NCBI GenBank assembly: GCA_000156155.1
Contig: DS995299.1
Location: 983,400-1,047,399 of the forward strand
Origin: a beta proteobacterium KB13
GTDB lineage: Bacteria > Pseudomonadota > Gammaproteobacteria > Burkholderiales > Methylophilaceae
DNA length: 64,000 nt
Direction of reading: 5' to 3'
Shown: positions 20,912 through 32,190 of the stretch, one piece after another
How positions within the stretch are numbered: position 1 is the first letter of the stretch
Layout: every line of letters begins with the position of its first letter
Notes under the pieces: model-generated
Told to the model about the DNA's origin: nothing
Seen by the model: only the letters and a program-made list of their open reading frames with translations
Database searches by the model: none
Translations under genes and position numbers: made by a program

Positions 20912-21613
20912 ATGAACAAGCCAAACATATTAATTGTTGAGGATGAAGAATCTATACTGGAGATGATAGCTTTAAATCTTCATCATAATAATTTTCAACC
21001 ACTACGGGCGATCAATGCTGAGATTGCTGAAAGTTTTTTAAAAAAAAATGAAGTTGATCTTATTTTATTAGATTGGATGCTTCCTGGCATGGATGGCATT
21101 GATTTCCTCAAACGTATACGAACAAACTCTAACACCAATGAAATACCTGTAATGATGCTCACTGCTAAAAATGAAGAATCAAATAAAATTGAAGGTTTTG
21201 ATGTTGGCGCTGATGACTACTTAGCAAAACCATTTAGTCAAAAAGAGTTGATCGCCAGAATAAAGGCGATACTCAGGAGAAAAAAACCAGATTTTTTTCC
21301 TAAACAAATTAAACATGGAAATCTTCAAGTTCATCCTGATAGTCATGAAGTATTTCATCAATCTAAATTTATAAAACTTGGGCCCACAGAATTTAAATTA
21401 TTATATCTGCTATGTATGAATAAAAATCGAGTCCTCTCTCGTGAAATCATTGTTGATAAGATTTGGAATAACGAATCTGAAATTGATGCACGAACAATCG
21501 ATGTTCATGTTAAAAGATTAAGATCCACATTGAAATCACATGGTATTGAAAATAGTATTGAAACCATCAGGGGTGCTGGTTACAAGTTATCGGATGAGAT
21601 AAATTTTGAATAA
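20912..21613 (+). CDS. phoB: Phosphate regulon response regulator PhoB
   Basis: OmpR-type DNA-binding response regulator. The receiver domain has the acidic pair in VEDEE, phospho-acceptor D54 in LLDWMLPGMDG, T84 and K106. The winged-helix domain (about 135-230) has LGPTEFKLLYLL, RTIDVHVKRLR and ETIRGAGYKL. The DWMLPG form of the receiver and the adjacent phoR support PhoB over other OmpR members, but no pst genes are in the window. It overlaps phoR by eight bases. Confidence 0.9.
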   Translation: MNKPNILIVEDEESILEMIALNLHHNNFQPLRAINAEIAESFLKKNEVDLILLDWMLPGMDGIDFLKRIRTNSNTNEIPVMMLTAKNEESNKIEGFDVGADDYLAKPFSQKELIARIKAILRRKKPDFFPKQIKHGNLQVHPDSHEVFHQSKFIKLGPTEFKLLYLLCMNKNRVLSREIIVDKIWNNESEIDARTIDVHVKRLRSTLKSHGIENSIETIRGAGYKLSDEINFE

Positions 21614-22886
21614 GATATTCATCAAAGTTATCACGCAATTGATTATGTTATTTGTGTTCTCTTTTTTTGTTGGGATGCTTTTTACAAAAGTATATGGCTT
21701 ATTATTATTTATTTTTCTTTTGATTCTTTTCACCCTCAAACAAGCCTATTCCTTAGTAAGTTTGGATAAATGGCTTAATCGACCATCACAACATACTGTT
21801 CCTATTGGTGATAGTTTATGGGAACCTACCTTTTCAAAACTTTATAAATTTCATAAAAATACCATCAAAATGAAAAAGGATTTAGGTCTAGCATTAGATC
21901 AATTTATACTCGGCGCACAAGCGTTACCCGATGGTGTGTTGTCACTTGATCATTCAAATCATATTTTATGGGCCAATAAAAAGATACAGCATATGTTGGG
22001 AATTAGGCTGCCCGATGATCTCAATAAGCCAATTACTTATATTTTTAGAGATACTAAGTTGTTAGACCTAATTGAAGCGAATGACAACAATAAATCAATA
22101 TCAATAATCATCGATGACAATAAATATCAAATCAATTTAATTGAATTTGGAATTGAAAATAAATTATTAATATGTAGAAACATTAATAATGAAGAAAGAT
22201 CTGAAACAAATCGCAAGAGATTCATTTCAGATGTTTCACATGAATTGAAGACTCCCCTAACGGTAATTATGGGCAATAGTGAGCTAATGCTAAATGCTGA
22301 TATCGAAAAAAAACAACAAAAATTTTTGTTACAAGGAACTTTAGAGCAAACTCAAAGAATGAATACATTAATCACCGATCTTATCTCTTTAAGCAGTATT
22401 GACTCTACAAAAAATATACAGAGGAATAATAAAGTCATTATTGAAGATTTGAAAGATCAAATTCTCAATAATCTATCATCTTTGAAAAAGAAAAAAGGTA
22501 TTTCATTTGATTTTAATCTAGACTCTAAAAAAAATATTCTTGGATCATCTTCTGAAATTTATAGTGCGCTTGAAAATTTAGCCTCAAATGCATTTAGATA
22601 TACAGACAAAGGTTCTATTTCGATTAACTGGTTTGTTTTAAAAGGACAAGGTATCTTGTCTGTTACTGACACGGGCATAGGGATTTCAAAAGAACATCTT
22701 GAAAAAATTACCGACAGATTTTATAGGGTTGACGCCGATAGAAGCAGAAATTCAGGGGGAACAGGCTTGGGATTGGCGATTGTCAAAAATATTATGGATC
22801 ATCATAATGGATCAATCGATATTAAAAGCGATATGAATAAAGGAAGTACCTTTTGGCTTGTCTTTCCCAAAGAAAGAATTATATAA
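21606..22886 (+). CDS. phoR: Phosphate regulon sensor histidine kinase PhoR
   Basis: Membrane-bound sensor kinase partner of PhoB. The N-terminus has two hydrophobic segments (about residues 8-45) with almost no periplasmic loop, as in PhoR. A PAS-like region follows (about 98-190), then the H box SDVSHELKTPLTV with H212, the N box ENLASNAFRYTDKG, DTGIGIS and GGTGLGLAIVKN. The start used is a TTG at 21606 that overlaps phoB; the next ATG (codon 14) would cut the first membrane segment. Confidence 0.9.
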   Translation: MNKIFIKVITQLIMLFVFSFFVGMLFTKVYGLLLFIFLLILFTLKQAYSLVSLDKWLNRPSQHTVPIGDSLWEPTFSKLYKFHKNTIKMKKDLGLALDQFILGAQALPDGVLSLDHSNHILWANKKIQHMLGIRLPDDLNKPITYIFRDTKLLDLIEANDNNKSISIIIDDNKYQINLIEFGIENKLLICRNINNEERSETNRKRFISDVSHELKTPLTVIMGNSELMLNADIEKKQQKFLLQGTLEQTQRMNTLITDLISLSSIDSTKNIQRNNKVIIEDLKDQILNNLSSLKKKKGISFDFNLDSKKNILGSSSEIYSALENLASNAFRYTDKGSISINWFVLKGQGILSVTDTGIGISKEHLEKITDRFYRVDADRSRNSGGTGLGLAIVKNIMDHHNGSIDIKSDMNKGSTFWLVFPKERII

Positions 22887-22889
22887 AAA

Positions 22890-23597
22890 ATGTTTCATAA
22901 GATATTTTATCTACTTATATTAATCTTAATCTGCTCATGTTCTTCAAACCAAATTAAATCCCCTTCATCACAATATGATAAAAACTCAGTGAATCAATTC
23001 GCAAAAACAGACTTTGATCGGATGGCAGATCTTGAGATTAGAGAAAATCTGCAAAGCCTAGAAATCTTGGCCTTGAAATTCTATAAACGCAACCCTAATC
23101 AGTTAAAAAAAACGACACAAGATGATGCAGAAAAAATGGTAAATTGGATTTTCCATGGTGATCATAATAATGAATTTGAGCAATTACAAAATAAAAAAGG
23201 TGTTGAGTCTTTGAATTTAGTTTTTGATGAAAGTTTTCATGGGGACAGGGTCTTGGCTTTGATGATTGGTCTTAAGACCATGCTCCTTCAATCTCATGGC
23301 AATAAAACAGATTTCTATCTTTTTGATAAATTAGAGCCGCAAAATATTTACAATGTAGCTCGAAATATTGAAGTGATCTTGTGGAAACTATCTAGTAAGA
23401 AAATGGAGAATGGAGAACCTTTTTTAATTTCAAACTCAATCAATGAAAATGAGCAAAATTTAAGCTTTGAAAGAGAATTTGGGAAAATTATTGGTCGAAC
23501 TGATTATTTCGCATACACGCTGTCTGAAAAAACAGAACGGACCATTACAAGGGCAGTACAGAGTGTGTCCACAAGGCTATTTTTACCATTCATTTAA
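22890..23597 (+). CDS. Predicted lipoprotein of unknown function downstream of phoR
   Basis: I do not recognise a characterised family. The 235-residue protein has a lipoprotein-type signal ending I-C-S-C17, so Cys17 is the likely lipidated residue. The rest is mostly helical and charged, with RMADLEIRENLQSLEILALK and a C-terminal TERTITRAVQSVSTRLFLPF. The start is four bases after phoR, so it should be expressed with phoBR. It ends 17 bases from the convergent FAD/Fe-S gene. Confidence 0.7.
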   Translation: MFHKIFYLLILILICSCSSNQIKSPSSQYDKNSVNQFAKTDFDRMADLEIRENLQSLEILALKFYKRNPNQLKKTTQDDAEKMVNWIFHGDHNNEFEQLQNKKGVESLNLVFDESFHGDRVLALMIGLKTMLLQSHGNKTDFYLFDKLEPQNIYNVARNIEVILWKLSSKKMENGEPFLISNSINENEQNLSFEREFGKIIGRTDYFAYTLSEKTERTITRAVQSVSTRLFLPFI

Positions 23598-23614
23598 TAA
23601 ACTTGATCGCGAAA

Positions 23615-26600
23615 TTATAATAAAACCTTCTCAATACCTCCATTGTTTGCCTTCTCGACGTAATCTTGTAACCAGTTAGCTCCTAGATTATTTTTTGCAA
23701 TTTCAACAACAATATAATCAGCATCCGTTCCAGTTTCATCCCCATACCTTGATAGGCCTTGCAGACATGATGGGCAAGATGTAAGAATTTTGACATCATC
23801 TTTATTATCTTTAATAAGAGCTTTTTTGTCTTTTGTGATTTCTTCGGATTTTCTCATTTTAACCTGAGTTGCAATATCAGGTCGAGTTACAGCAAAGGTT
23901 CCAGATTCACCACAACATCGGTCATTATTTTTAACATCTTTATTTAACAATGATTTGGTAACGTTTGCAGATGCATAAGTTTTCATAGGGTTATGGCAAG
24001 GCTCATGATACATATATTGCACGCCAGATACGTCATTCATTTTGACCTGTTTTTCCATTAGGTATTCGTGAATATCTAGCAGGCGACAACCAGGAAAAAT
24101 AGTTTCAAATTGATATTTAGTGAGCTGGTCCATACATGTACCACAGGAGACGATCACAGTTTTAATATCTAAGTAATTAAGAGTGTTTGCAATCCGATGA
24201 AACTGCACCCTATTATCAGATGATATTTCATGTCCTTTTTCGATATCACCTGAAGAGGTTTGAGGGTAGCCACAGCACAAATAGCCTGGAGGCAATACAG
24301 TAATTGCGCCAACTTCATATAGCATCGCCTGAGTGGCTAAACCAACTTGAGAAAAAAGTCGTTCAGATCCACATCCAGGAAAATAAAAAACGGCATCAGA
24401 CTCTTCTGTTACTTTATTATGATTCCTAATGATTGGAACGATCTTATCATCCTCAATTCCAAGCATTGCTCTTGATGTTTTTGTTGGAACATTTTTAGGC
24501 ATCGGCCTATTAATAAAGTGAATGACTTGAGATGCCACATTACCTTTACCCACAGTTGACGGTGGATTTATAGTAAACATTCGACTACCGAATGTTAATT
24601 TTTTAGCGACTTTATGGATGGTGCTTTGAACACGATATCCAATGTTAATCATCAATTGATGCATGACCTTGATTGTTCTCGGATCTTTTAAATTAAGATA
24701 AGTCATACCCACGTAACTGCCTAAATTAAATTTTTTCTTATTCTGCTTTCGCAGAAAGTTTCGCATCTGAATACTGACCTCACCGTAGTCAATATTTACT
24801 GGACAAGGATTTAAACATTTATGACAAACGGTGCAATGATCTGCAATATCATTAAACTCATCAAAATGTTTCAGTGATATTCCCCGACGAGTTTGTTCCT
24901 CATATAAAAATGCTTCGATTAATAACGATGTTCCAAGAATTTTATTTCTTGGGCTGTACATCAGGTTAGCTCTTGGAACATGTGTCGTGCAGACTGGTTT
25001 GCATTTTCCACATCTTAAACACGAACTGATTGAATCGGCAATTTCCCCCATTTCTGACTGTTCCATAATGATAGACTCTTCTTCAAGCAGTCCAAAGCTT
25101 GGGGTGTATGCTTTTGTGAGACCAGATCCTGGAAGTAGTTTACCCTTATTAAAATGCCCATTAGGATCAACTTTGTCTTTATATTTCTTAAAGACCTCAA
25201 TCGTCTCATTATCTAAAAATTCCATTTTAGTGATGCCAATGCCATGCTCACCTGAAATAACCCCATCCAGAGACTTTGCTAGCTTCATTACTTTGGAAAC
25301 AGCAATTTGAGCGTCATTCATCATCTGGTAGTCATCTGAGTTTACAGGAATATTGGTATGCACATTCCCATCACCAGCGTGCATGTGTAAAGCAATAAAG
25401 ACTCTAGATTTTAATTTTTGTTGGTGAGCTTTAACAATACCTGTAATTATTTTTTCAAATTCTCGACCAATAAATATTTCTTTTAAAGGAGCCAGCACCT
25501 CAGCTTTCCATGAAATTATAATCTCATGATTCTGAACAAGATTAATGATTGGTGTGTTTGGATATTGAGTCTCATAATTGAGAAATTTATTCAAATCATC
25601 ACCCACCAAATCCAGAGAATTGATAATCCAATACCATTTTGATTTTACTTTTTCAATTAAATTGAATGCGAGAATGGATTTATCTTTAAAAAGGTCCTCA
25701 TTAAAGTCTTCATCCTCAACAACTGGTTTATAGTTATTTATAAAACCTTTAACATCATCAAGTATCGATAATTTATTTTTTATAGATAACTCGATATTGA
25801 ATCGTTCGATACCATTGGAATACTCACCGAGCCTCTCCAAAGGAATCACAACATCTTCATTAATTTTGAATGCATTGGTATGTTTGGCTATCGCAGCTGT
25901 TCTCGCACGATCAGCCCAGAAATTTTTTCTTGCTTCCGGCGAAACAGCAATAAAACCTTCACCAGATCTTCGATTGGCAATGGTAACCACGTGAGAACAT
26001 ACCTGGCCAACGATATTTTCATTATCAGAGGCAATGTCTGCAATTAGAACCATCTTAGGCCTTTGTGACCTAGCCGCCTTAGTAGAATACCCTACTGCCT
26101 TGATATAACGATCATCAAGGTGTTCTAAGCCAGCAAGAACAACTCCAGAGGTCTCGTCAATGTATTTTTTTATTTCGACTATCGATGGAACAGCGTCACC
26201 AACTTGACCAAAAAATTCTAGGCAGACTGTTCTGACAAATTTTGGCATTTTATGCAAAATAAATGTAGCAGAGGTTATGAGACCATCACACCCCTCTTTT
26301 TGAACACCAGGGAGTCCACTTAAAAATTTATCTGTAACATCTTTACCCAGTCCAATTTTTCTAAACTTATGCCCTGGAATCTCTAAAATTTCTTTTGCTT
26401 TAATTTCTTTTGATGTTTTTGAATCAATGAAAGATATTTGAAATCTTGCATTATCTATATCATGAATCTTCCCAAGGTTGTGATCAAGGCGCTCAATGAT
26501 GACCCAATCCCCGTTAGGATCCACCATTTTCCATGAAGCAAGATTATCAAGGGCAGTTCCCCATAGAACAGCTTTTTTACCTCCAGCATTCATAGCAACA

Positions 26601-27469
26601 TTTCCACCAATGCAGCATGAATCAGCTGAGGTTGGATCAGTTGCAAACTCCAAACCTGCAACATTAGCCTTTTCCATGACTCTTCTAGTAACAGCACCTG
26701 CACCACAATGAACCACAGGGACCTTGCTGTAAACTCCCGGAAGATCAAGATTTGTAACCTCAGAAATGGAATCCAGCTTCTCTGTATTTATTACTGCAGA
26801 TTTACTCGATAAAGGAATAGCTCCTCCAGTGTATCCAGTCCCGCCGCCTCTGGGAATAATTGTTAAGCCAAGCTCGATTAACTCCTTAACTAATGCAGGA
26901 ATTTCATCTTCATGATCAGGATTCAGAACGACAAAGGGAAATTCAACTCTCCAGTCAGTAGCGTCAGTAACATGAGAAACTCGAGCCAATCCATCAAACT
27001 GAATATTGTCTTTATTCGTGTGTCTTTTTAGACTCTTGAGAACTTTTTTACGCATCAACTTTGTTGTCTTGAATGATTCTTCAAAATCATCAACAGCTTT
27101 TCTAGATGAGACAACCAATTGAGAAACCTTAATGTTTCCAAAACTTCGCGATTCGATCGAATTTATTCTATGATGCAGTGCTTCAATCAGCTGTTTCAGT
27201 CTTTTAGGATTATCTAACAAATCATCTTGAAGATAAGGGTTTCGAGTTACGACCCACAAATCCCCAAGGACCTCAAAGAGCATTCGGGCTGAAATTCCTG
27301 TTTTTCTCTCAGCACGTAATTCTTCAATTGCATTCCACATCTCTTCCCCGAGAAATCTAAAGACTATTTCTTTGTCAGAAAAAGAAGTATAGTTGTATGG
27401 AATCTCTCGAATTTTGCTAGCAAATTTTGATTGCGCTTTGAGAAAATCTGTTGAAATTGGTGCGTTCAT
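23615..27469 (-). CDS. Giant FAD-linked and Fe-S dehydrogenase (DUF3683-GlcD-GlcF-like fusion)
   Basis: One 1284-residue polypeptide carrying what glycolate/D-lactate dehydrogenases usually split between subunits. In order: a DUF3683-type N-terminus with [12 protein letters not shown]; an FAD-binding PCMH domain with [16 protein letters not shown]; an FAD oxidase C-terminal domain with [14 protein letters not shown] and [10 protein letters not shown]; two 4Fe-4S motifs ([11 protein letters not shown] and [12 protein letters not shown]); and two CCG domains ([11 protein letters not shown]...CCGYPQ, EPCHNP...CCGESG). The substrate is unknown; a 2-hydroxy acid donating to quinone is inference. 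I prefer the start MNAPIS at 27469 over the ATG at 27502, because homologues begin MNAP. Confidence 0.88.
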   Translation of the reverse strand: MNAPISTDFLKAQSKFASKIREIPYNYTSFSDKEIVFRFLGEEMWNAIEELRAERKTGISARMLFEVLGDLWVVTRNPYLQDDLLDNPKRLKQLIEALHHRINSIESRSFGNIKVSQLVVSSRKAVDDFEESFKTTKLMRKKVLKSLKRHTNKDNIQFDGLARVSHVTDATDWRVEFPFVVLNPDHEDEIPALVKELIELGLTIIPRGGGTGYTGGAIPLSSKSAVINTEKLDSISEVTNLDLPGVYSKVPVVHCGAGAVTRRVMEKANVAGLEFATDPTSADSCCIGGNVAMNAGGKKAVLWGTALDNLASWKMVDPNGDWVIIERLDHNLGKIHDIDNARFQISFIDSKTSKEIKAKEILEIPGHKFRKIGLGKDVTDKFLSGLPGVQKEGCDGLITSATFILHKMPKFVRTVCLEFFGQVGDAVPSIVEIKKYIDETSGVVLAGLEHLDDRYIKAVGYSTKAARSQRPKMVLIADIASDNENIVGQVCSHVVTIANRRSGEGFIAVSPEARKNFWADRARTAAIAKHTNAFKINEDVVIPLERLGEYSNGIERFNIELSIKNKLSILDDVKGFINNYKPVVEDEDFNEDLFKDKSILAFNLIEKVKSKWYWIINSLDLVGDDLNKFLNYETQYPNTPIINLVQNHEIIISWKAEVLAPLKEIFIGREFEKIITGIVKAHQQKLKSRVFIALHMHAGDGNVHTNIPVNSDDYQMMNDAQIAVSKVMKLAKSLDGVISGEHGIGITKMEFLDNETIEVFKKYKDKVDPNGHFNKGKLLPGSGLTKAYTPSFGLLEEESIIMEQSEMGEIADSISSCLRCGKCKPVCTTHVPRANLMYSPRNKILGTSLLIEAFLYEEQTRRGISLKHFDEFNDIADHCTVCHKCLNPCPVNIDYGEVSIQMRNFLRKQNKKKFNLGSYVGMTYLNLKDPRTIKVMHQLMINIGYRVQSTIHKVAKKLTFGSRMFTINPPSTVGKGNVASQVIHFINRPMPKNVPTKTSRAMLGIEDDKIVPIIRNHNKVTEESDAVFYFPGCGSERLFSQVGLATQAMLYEVGAITVLPPGYLCCGYPQTSSGDIEKGHEISSDNRVQFHRIANTLNYLDIKTVIVSCGTCMDQLTKYQFETIFPGCRLLDIHEYLMEKQVKMNDVSGVQYMYHEPCHNPMKTYASANVTKSLLNKDVKNNDRCCGESGTFAVTRPDIATQVKMRKSEEITKDKKALIKDNKDDVKILTSCPSCLQGLSRYGDETGTDADYIVVEIAKNNLGANWLQDYVEKANNGGIEKVLL

Positions 27470-27564
27470 TAATCTTATTGAAATAAAACCTAAGAATACC
27501 ATGCAGGCTTGCTTGTATCAACGCCGATCACAGTAGGGTTATTCATTTTTTTTAAGGATTATAT

Positions 27565-27975
27565 ATGCTTTGGATGAAGTCTTTACACATTATATTTATG
27601 GTAACCTGGTTTGCCGGTTTGTTTTATCTTCCCAGACTGTATGTTTATCATGCTGAAGCTAAAGATAAGATCAGTGATGAGAGATTTAAGGTTATGGAAC
27701 GTAAACTTTTTTACGGAATCATGACCCCTGGTGGGATCCTCACAATCTTTTTTGGCTTATTATTGATCATTAATTACGACTATCAAGGTGTATGGCTAAC
27801 CTATAAATTAATTTTGGTCGCACTGTTGGTCATCTATCATTTCTATTGTTTGAAATATTTAAATTTATTCAAAAATAATATGAATAATCATAGTCATGTT
27901 TTTTATCGGATATTCAATGAGATTCCTGTGATAATGCTCATTGCGATTATTTTTTTAGTTATCTATAAACCTTAA
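27565..27975 (+). CDS. hemJ: Protoporphyrinogen IX oxidase HemJ
   Basis: Membrane enzyme that oxidises protoporphyrinogen IX to protoporphyrin IX in heme synthesis. The 136-residue, four-helix protein opens LWMKSLHIIFMVTWFAGLFY, followed by LPRLYVYHAEA and MERKLFYGIMTPGG, all hallmark HemJ segments, including His8 of the heme site. AAGGA lies upstream of the ATG. Supply of heme fits the cytochrome oxidase genes that follow. Confidence 0.92.
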   Translation: MLWMKSLHIIFMVTWFAGLFYLPRLYVYHAEAKDKISDERFKVMERKLFYGIMTPGGILTIFFGLLLIINYDYQGVWLTYKLILVALLVIYHFYCLKYLNLFKNNMNNHSHVFYRIFNEIPVIMLIAIIFLVIYKP

Positions 27976-27986
27976 TGGAGTTCTGA

Positions 27987-28913
27987 ATGAGTATTTTAGT
28001 TTGTGGTTCAATGGCCTATGATTCAATTATGGTATTTAGAGATTACTTTAAAAACCACATCATGCCAGATCAAATTCATAAACTCAGTGTGGCTTTCTAC
28101 ACCCCTGAGATGGAAAAAAATTATGGTGGTACTGCAGGAAATATTGGGCATAACCTAAATCTACTCAAAACCAATTTTTTCATCATGAGTACCGTTGGTA
28201 CAGATTTTGATACCTACAGTGATTGGTTGCAAAAAAGAAAAATAAATACAAAATATATAAAAAAACTTAACGATCAATTCACAGCTCAGGCATTTATTAC
28301 AACTGACCTAGATGACAATCAAATTACTGCATTTCATCCTGGCGCAATGACTCAAAGTGAAGTGAATTCCTTATCTGACATAAGTGAAAATATTGAAATT
28401 GTCCTTATTTCACCAGATGGCAAGGAGGGAATGATTAAACATGCCAATGAAGCTTATAACAAGAAAATACCTTTTATTTTTGATCCAGGCCAGGGTCTGC
28501 CTATGTTCAACGAGCAAGAATTGAATGATTTTATTGAGAAAGCTACTTATATTACAGTAAATGATTATGAGGCTGAATTACTGAGCAAAAACTCTCATAT
28601 GTCCATAGAAGACATACAAAAAAAAGTTGATGCCCTCATTGTTACAAAAGGTTCAAGTGGTTCAACTATTATGACCTCGTCAGACAAGATACAAATACCC
28701 GCGTTTAATGTTGAAAACCCGGTTGATCCAACAGGATGTGGAGATGCTTATCGAGCTGGGATTGCTTTTGGAATCGTAAACAACTGGGATTGGGAGAAGA
28801 GTGGCAAGTTGGCGTCTGCCCTTGCCTCATTAAAAGTCAATCATAAGGGTGGGCAAAACCATAATCCGAGTATTGATGTGATTCAGAGCCTGGCTGGCTT
28901 CAATATTAATTAA
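27987..28913 (+). CDS. PfkB-family carbohydrate/nucleoside kinase (adenosine-kinase-like)
   Basis: Sugar or nucleoside kinase of the ribokinase fold. GGTAGNIGHNLNLL is the N-terminal PfkB signature region, and DPTGCGDAYRAGIAFG the C-terminal one, with the catalytic Asp in GCGD. The closest family by appearance is the bacterial adenosine kinase-like group, but the substrate is not certain. TGGAG precedes the ATG, 11 bases after hemJ. Its end overlaps the convergent apaH by eight bases. Confidence 0.85.
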   Translation: MSILVCGSMAYDSIMVFRDYFKNHIMPDQIHKLSVAFYTPEMEKNYGGTAGNIGHNLNLLKTNFFIMSTVGTDFDTYSDWLQKRKINTKYIKKLNDQFTAQAFITTDLDDNQITAFHPGAMTQSEVNSLSDISENIEIVLISPDGKEGMIKHANEAYNKKIPFIFDPGQGLPMFNEQELNDFIEKATYITVNDYEAELLSKNSHMSIEDIQKKVDALIVTKGSSGSTIMTSSDKIQIPAFNVENPVDPTGCGDAYRAGIAFGIVNNWDWEKSGKLASALASLKVNHKGGQNHNPSIDVIQSLAGFNIN

Positions 28914-29724
28914 CTAAATCTTTTTGGTTAGCCACAACTTTAAAAGTTTTTTGACTCTCCAAACAAAAAGCTGTCAATTTCTGACCCCAAACACACCCGC
29001 TGTCTATTGATATCCCATAGGAATGTTTGTGTACCCCTATTGCTGACCAGTGGCCAGTAATGATGAATTTAGAGTTATCTACTCTTTCAAAATCAAACCA
29101 AGGTCGATAAGGCTCACTATCAATTTTTTTTGGTATTTTTCCCTTAAAGTCATAATTTAAACTTAAGTCTAAATTTAAGGCTCTCATTCTGGTCATGATA
29201 TTAATCGTCATCCTTCTTCTCAACGATTTTTTTAAATCATCGCTCCAATACCCTGGTTGGTTACCATACATTTTACTTAAAAAATTAGCCGGGTCCTTAT
29301 TCAGGGTCAACTGAACCTTGTTTGACAATTTCAACGATTTATTAATGGACCAATCTGGATGAATTCCAGCATGCACCACAAGATAGTCATCTCTCAATAT
29401 TGCTAAAGGTTTTTTAATAAGCCATTCAATAAAATAATCTACCTGTTTTGAATTTAAAAGCTTTTTTAAGGTATCAGTTTTTTGATGTTTCTTTTGATCA
29501 AAATAGATAGCAATTAAGTGGAGGTCATGGTTCCCTAAGACCGTTTGAATATTTGATTGATTAGCTAAGCACCACTGAGAAAATAAATGTGAATTTTGAC
29601 CACGGTTAACTAAATCACCAACGAAGATAAGTTCATCTCTGTCGGGTTTAAATTTTATCTTATGAAGAAGGTCTAGAAAAGAAAAATGGCAGCCTTGCAC
29701 ATCACCGATTGCATAGACTGCCAT
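28906..29724 (-). CDS. apaH: Symmetrical bis(5'-nucleosyl)-tetraphosphatase
   Basis: Hydrolyses Ap4A to two ADP. The metallophosphatase motifs are AIGDVQGC (residues 5-12), FVGDLVNRG and VLGNHDLHL, with VVHAGIHPDW and ITGHWSAIGVH later; 272 residues is the family length. It is the last gene on the minus-strand run after the cytochrome oxidase cluster, 25 bases from cytochrome c5. Confidence 0.96.
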   Translation of the reverse strand: MAVYAIGDVQGCHFSFLDLLHKIKFKPDRDELIFVGDLVNRGQNSHLFSQWCLANQSNIQTVLGNHDLHLIAIYFDQKKHQKTDTLKKLLNSKQVDYFIEWLIKKPLAILRDDYLVVHAGIHPDWSINKSLKLSNKVQLTLNKDPANFLSKMYGNQPGYWSDDLKKSLRRRMTINIMTRMRALNLDLSLNYDFKGKIPKKIDSEPYRPWFDFERVDNSKFIITGHWSAIGVHKHSYGISIDSGCVWGQKLTAFCLESQKTFKVVANQKDLVN

Positions 29725-29749
29725 GTAAATGGATTGTTAAATCAATAAA

Positions 29750-30208
29750 TTAAAAGTTTGCGCCAGCTGCATTAGCCATATCGATAACTGCTGCTGCAAC
29801 TTCCTCATCGCTCAGTTTAGCGTTTCCACCCCTAGCAGGCATAGTACGAATACCATTAATTGCATGACTTACTAGTGTGTCTTTACCTTGAGCTATTCTA
29901 GGAGCCCATTGTTCTTCGCTACCAATTTTTGGTGCGCCCATTAAACCACCCTCGTGGCACATCGCACAGTTGGCTGCAATAATTTGTTTAGCATCAATCA
30001 CTTTATCTGCAGAGCCTTCTGATTGATCATCAACCTCTACCTGCGCTACAGGTTCTGTTGTTGAGGCATCCACTACTTTCTCAGCTGCTGGTTCATTTGA
30101 AGAATAATCTTTGGTTAGAAGGACAATTAAAATAACAGCAGCCACAAAGCTACCAATCACCACTGCAGTTGTCTCAATTACACTTCTTAATTCACTATTT
30201 TTACTCAT
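29750..30208 (-). CDS. Membrane-anchored cytochrome c5-type protein
   Basis: Predicted electron carrier facing the periplasm, likely donor to or partner of the oxidase. The N-terminal helix (about residues 14-33) is followed by an acidic, Ala/Glu/Val-rich linker and one heme domain: CAMCH binds heme c and the Met of RTMPARGG is the axial ligand. I start at the ATG at 30208 because AAGGA lies seven bases upstream; the longer frame to 30262 would run into ctaB. The length is 152 residues. Confidence 0.9.
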   Translation of the reverse strand: MSKNSELRSVIETTAVVIGSFVAAVILIVLLTKDYSSNEPAAEKVVDASTTEPVAQVEVDDQSEGSADKVIDAKQIIAANCAMCHEGGLMGAPKIGSEEQWAPRIAQGKDTLVSHAINGIRTMPARGGNAKLSDEEVAAAVIDMANAAGANF

Positions 30209-30230
30209 AACAATCCTTATGTATCTAAAA

Positions 30231-31145
30231 CTAAATAAATTTAAATTTAAAATAATGGTCAATCAGAAAAGCTAAGAAGATTAGCCCTAAATACCATATC
30301 GAATACCGAAATATTTTCATACTTAGTTTATCAGAATATTCGCGATATAGCATTACCGTATAGAACAAGAAATAAGCATTCAGTAAAGTGGCAAAGATGA
30401 TATAAATTAATCCTGCCATGCCGACACTGAATGGCATCATGGTCACGATAACTAAAATGATTGTATATAAAACAATTTGCAGTCTCGTATACTTTTCACC
30501 GTGAGTCACAGGGAGCATCGGCATCCCAACCTTCTCATATTCTTTTCTTCGATACAGTGCCAGAGCCCAAAAGTGTGGCGGAGTCCAACAAAATATTATT
30601 AAGAAAAGGATTAATGATTCAGGAGTTACTTGATTGGTAACCGCAGCCCATCCAAGAACTGGAGGCATCGCTCCAGATGCTCCACCAATGACAATATTCA
30701 TAGGCGTTGCTGGTTTTAGAAAGACGGTATAAATTACTGCATATGCAAAGAATGTTAATAAAGTAAGCCATGCGGTTAATGGATTGACAAAGACATAAAG
30801 GAGGTACAACCCTAACCCGCCAAGTAAACTTGAAAAGATTATGGTCTCCCTCTGAGAAACTTGACCCAGCGGAAGTGGTCTTCCTCTCGTTCTGGCCATC
30901 ATGGCATCAATCTTTTCTTCGATTAAGCAATTAAATGCAGCAGCAGCCCCTGATACAAAAGCAATACCGATAGATGCAAACAATAAAATTTCCACCGGAA
31001 CCATTCCAGGTGTCGCCAAAAACATGCCAATGATTGCAGTAAAAACAATCAGGGCACACACCCGAGGTTTGGTTAGGGCATAAAAGCTCTTAAGGGCATC
31101 GAGGCTAAATAATGGCCTCATATTTGTTGTGCCTAGTTTTGCCAT
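30231..31145 (-). CDS. ctaB: Protoheme IX farnesyltransferase (heme O synthase)
   Basis: UbiA-family membrane enzyme that farnesylates heme b to heme O. Key segments are LTKPRV near the N-terminus, the prenyl-binding [20 protein letters not shown], and the second loop [17 protein letters not shown] with GMPMLPV. At 304 residues it has about nine membrane segments. It overlaps the end of ctaA by 13 bases; the two act in sequence to make heme A. Confidence 0.96.
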   Translation of the reverse strand: MAKLGTTNMRPLFSLDALKSFYALTKPRVCALIVFTAIIGMFLATPGMVPVEILLFASIGIAFVSGAAAAFNCLIEEKIDAMMARTRGRPLPLGQVSQRETIIFSSLLGGLGLYLLYVFVNPLTAWLTLLTFFAYAVIYTVFLKPATPMNIVIGGASGAMPPVLGWAAVTNQVTPESLILFLIIFCWTPPHFWALALYRRKEYEKVGMPMLPVTHGEKYTRLQIVLYTIILVIVTMMPFSVGMAGLIYIIFATLLNAYFLFYTVMLYREYSDKLSMKIFRYSIWYLGLIFLAFLIDHYFKFKFI

Positions 31146-32122
31146 GGTTTTGTTATTCTTGAATTAATACCAACCAAAATCACTACCAATAATGCTGCGC
31201 CTAAATTGTGAAGAGTAGCAAGAACTATTGGCAAATGAAGTAAAAGATTGGCAATACCTATAATAAATTGCAAACTGATGACAAAGATCAATACATTTCT
31301 CCACAAATTAAAACCTTGATTCACTTTAAGGATATACGCTACGAACAATAAGTATCCTAAAAGTACGATAGCTCCTACCCGGTGAACCCATTGAATCGCA
31401 TGAAGCGCCTCTAGCGACAATGGTTCACCCAATGATGTTACTCCAAGCTCTCGAAAAATAGTAAAGGCATTAGAAAAATCCATCTCTGGGATTAAGGAGC
31501 CATGGCATGTTGGATAGTCTGTACATGCCAGCGCTGCATAATTGGTGCTAGTCCAGCCACCTAAAGCAATTTGAATAAATAATAAGACCAGGGAAAATCT
31601 TATGATCTTTCTTTCAAAGCGATTAGAAACAAAATTTTCTCTATGCGTTCCATAATTACGATGCATCAGGAAAGTTAAGATGCCAAGGACCGTCATACCT
31701 CCAAGTAAATGTGACGACACAACAGCAGGCTTTAAGAGCAAGGTCACTGTCCACATTCCGAGTGCGGCCTGAAAAATTACTAATCCAAGTAAAAAAAATG
31801 GCCATTTAAGTGAGTAATTAATTTGGTCTCTGAGTTTGATTGACATGAAAGCGATCACAAAAATCATGATGCCTAGAATTCCAGCAATGTAACGATGGAT
31901 CATCTCTATCCATGCTTTTTCAACTTCAACAGGGCTGTCAGGATATACTGCCTGTGCCTTTTCAATCTGATCAATACTCTCTGGCACACTCAAGGTACCA
32001 TAACAGCCAGGCCAATCTGGACAGCCAAGACCTGAGTCAGTCAGTCGAGTGTACGCCCCAAACGACACCACAATTAGTGCGAGTAGTGTGGCAAAAAGAG
32101 TCAGTCTTTTATAAAAATTCAT
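31133..32122 (-). CDS. ctaA: Heme A synthase (COX15/CtaA)
   Basis: Converts heme O to heme A for the oxidase. [21 protein letters not shown] is shortened here to its key features: the TRLTxSGLxCPDWP block with a cysteine pair near residue 35. [27 protein letters not shown] and LHNLGAALL supply the four conserved histidines. The second Cys pair is in [10 protein letters not shown]. The gene has 329 residues, is divergent from the TlpA-like gene, and is upstream of ctaB. Confidence 0.96.
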   Translation of the reverse strand: MNFYKRLTLFATLLALIVVSFGAYTRLTDSGLGCPDWPGCYGTLSVPESIDQIEKAQAVYPDSPVEVEKAWIEMIHRYIAGILGIMIFVIAFMSIKLRDQINYSLKWPFFLLGLVIFQAALGMWTVTLLLKPAVVSSHLLGGMTVLGILTFLMHRNYGTHRENFVSNRFERKIIRFSLVLLFIQIALGGWTSTNYAALACTDYPTCHGSLIPEMDFSNAFTIFRELGVTSLGEPLSLEALHAIQWVHRVGAIVLLGYLLFVAYILKVNQGFNLWRNVLIFVISLQFIIGIANLLLHLPIVLATLHNLGAALLVVILVGINSRITKPWQN

Positions 32123-32190
32123 TTCTTTGTGATTGAACCGATTATTGATAAAATTCGAACGTTTGATTATAACAAAGTCTCAGTATTGAT

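Noticed and set aside
29750-30262. A longer cytochrome c5 start at 30262
   Set aside because: It would overlap ctaB by 32 bases and has no ribosome site, while the ATG at 30208 has AAGGA at good spacing and leaves a clean N-terminal membrane helix.
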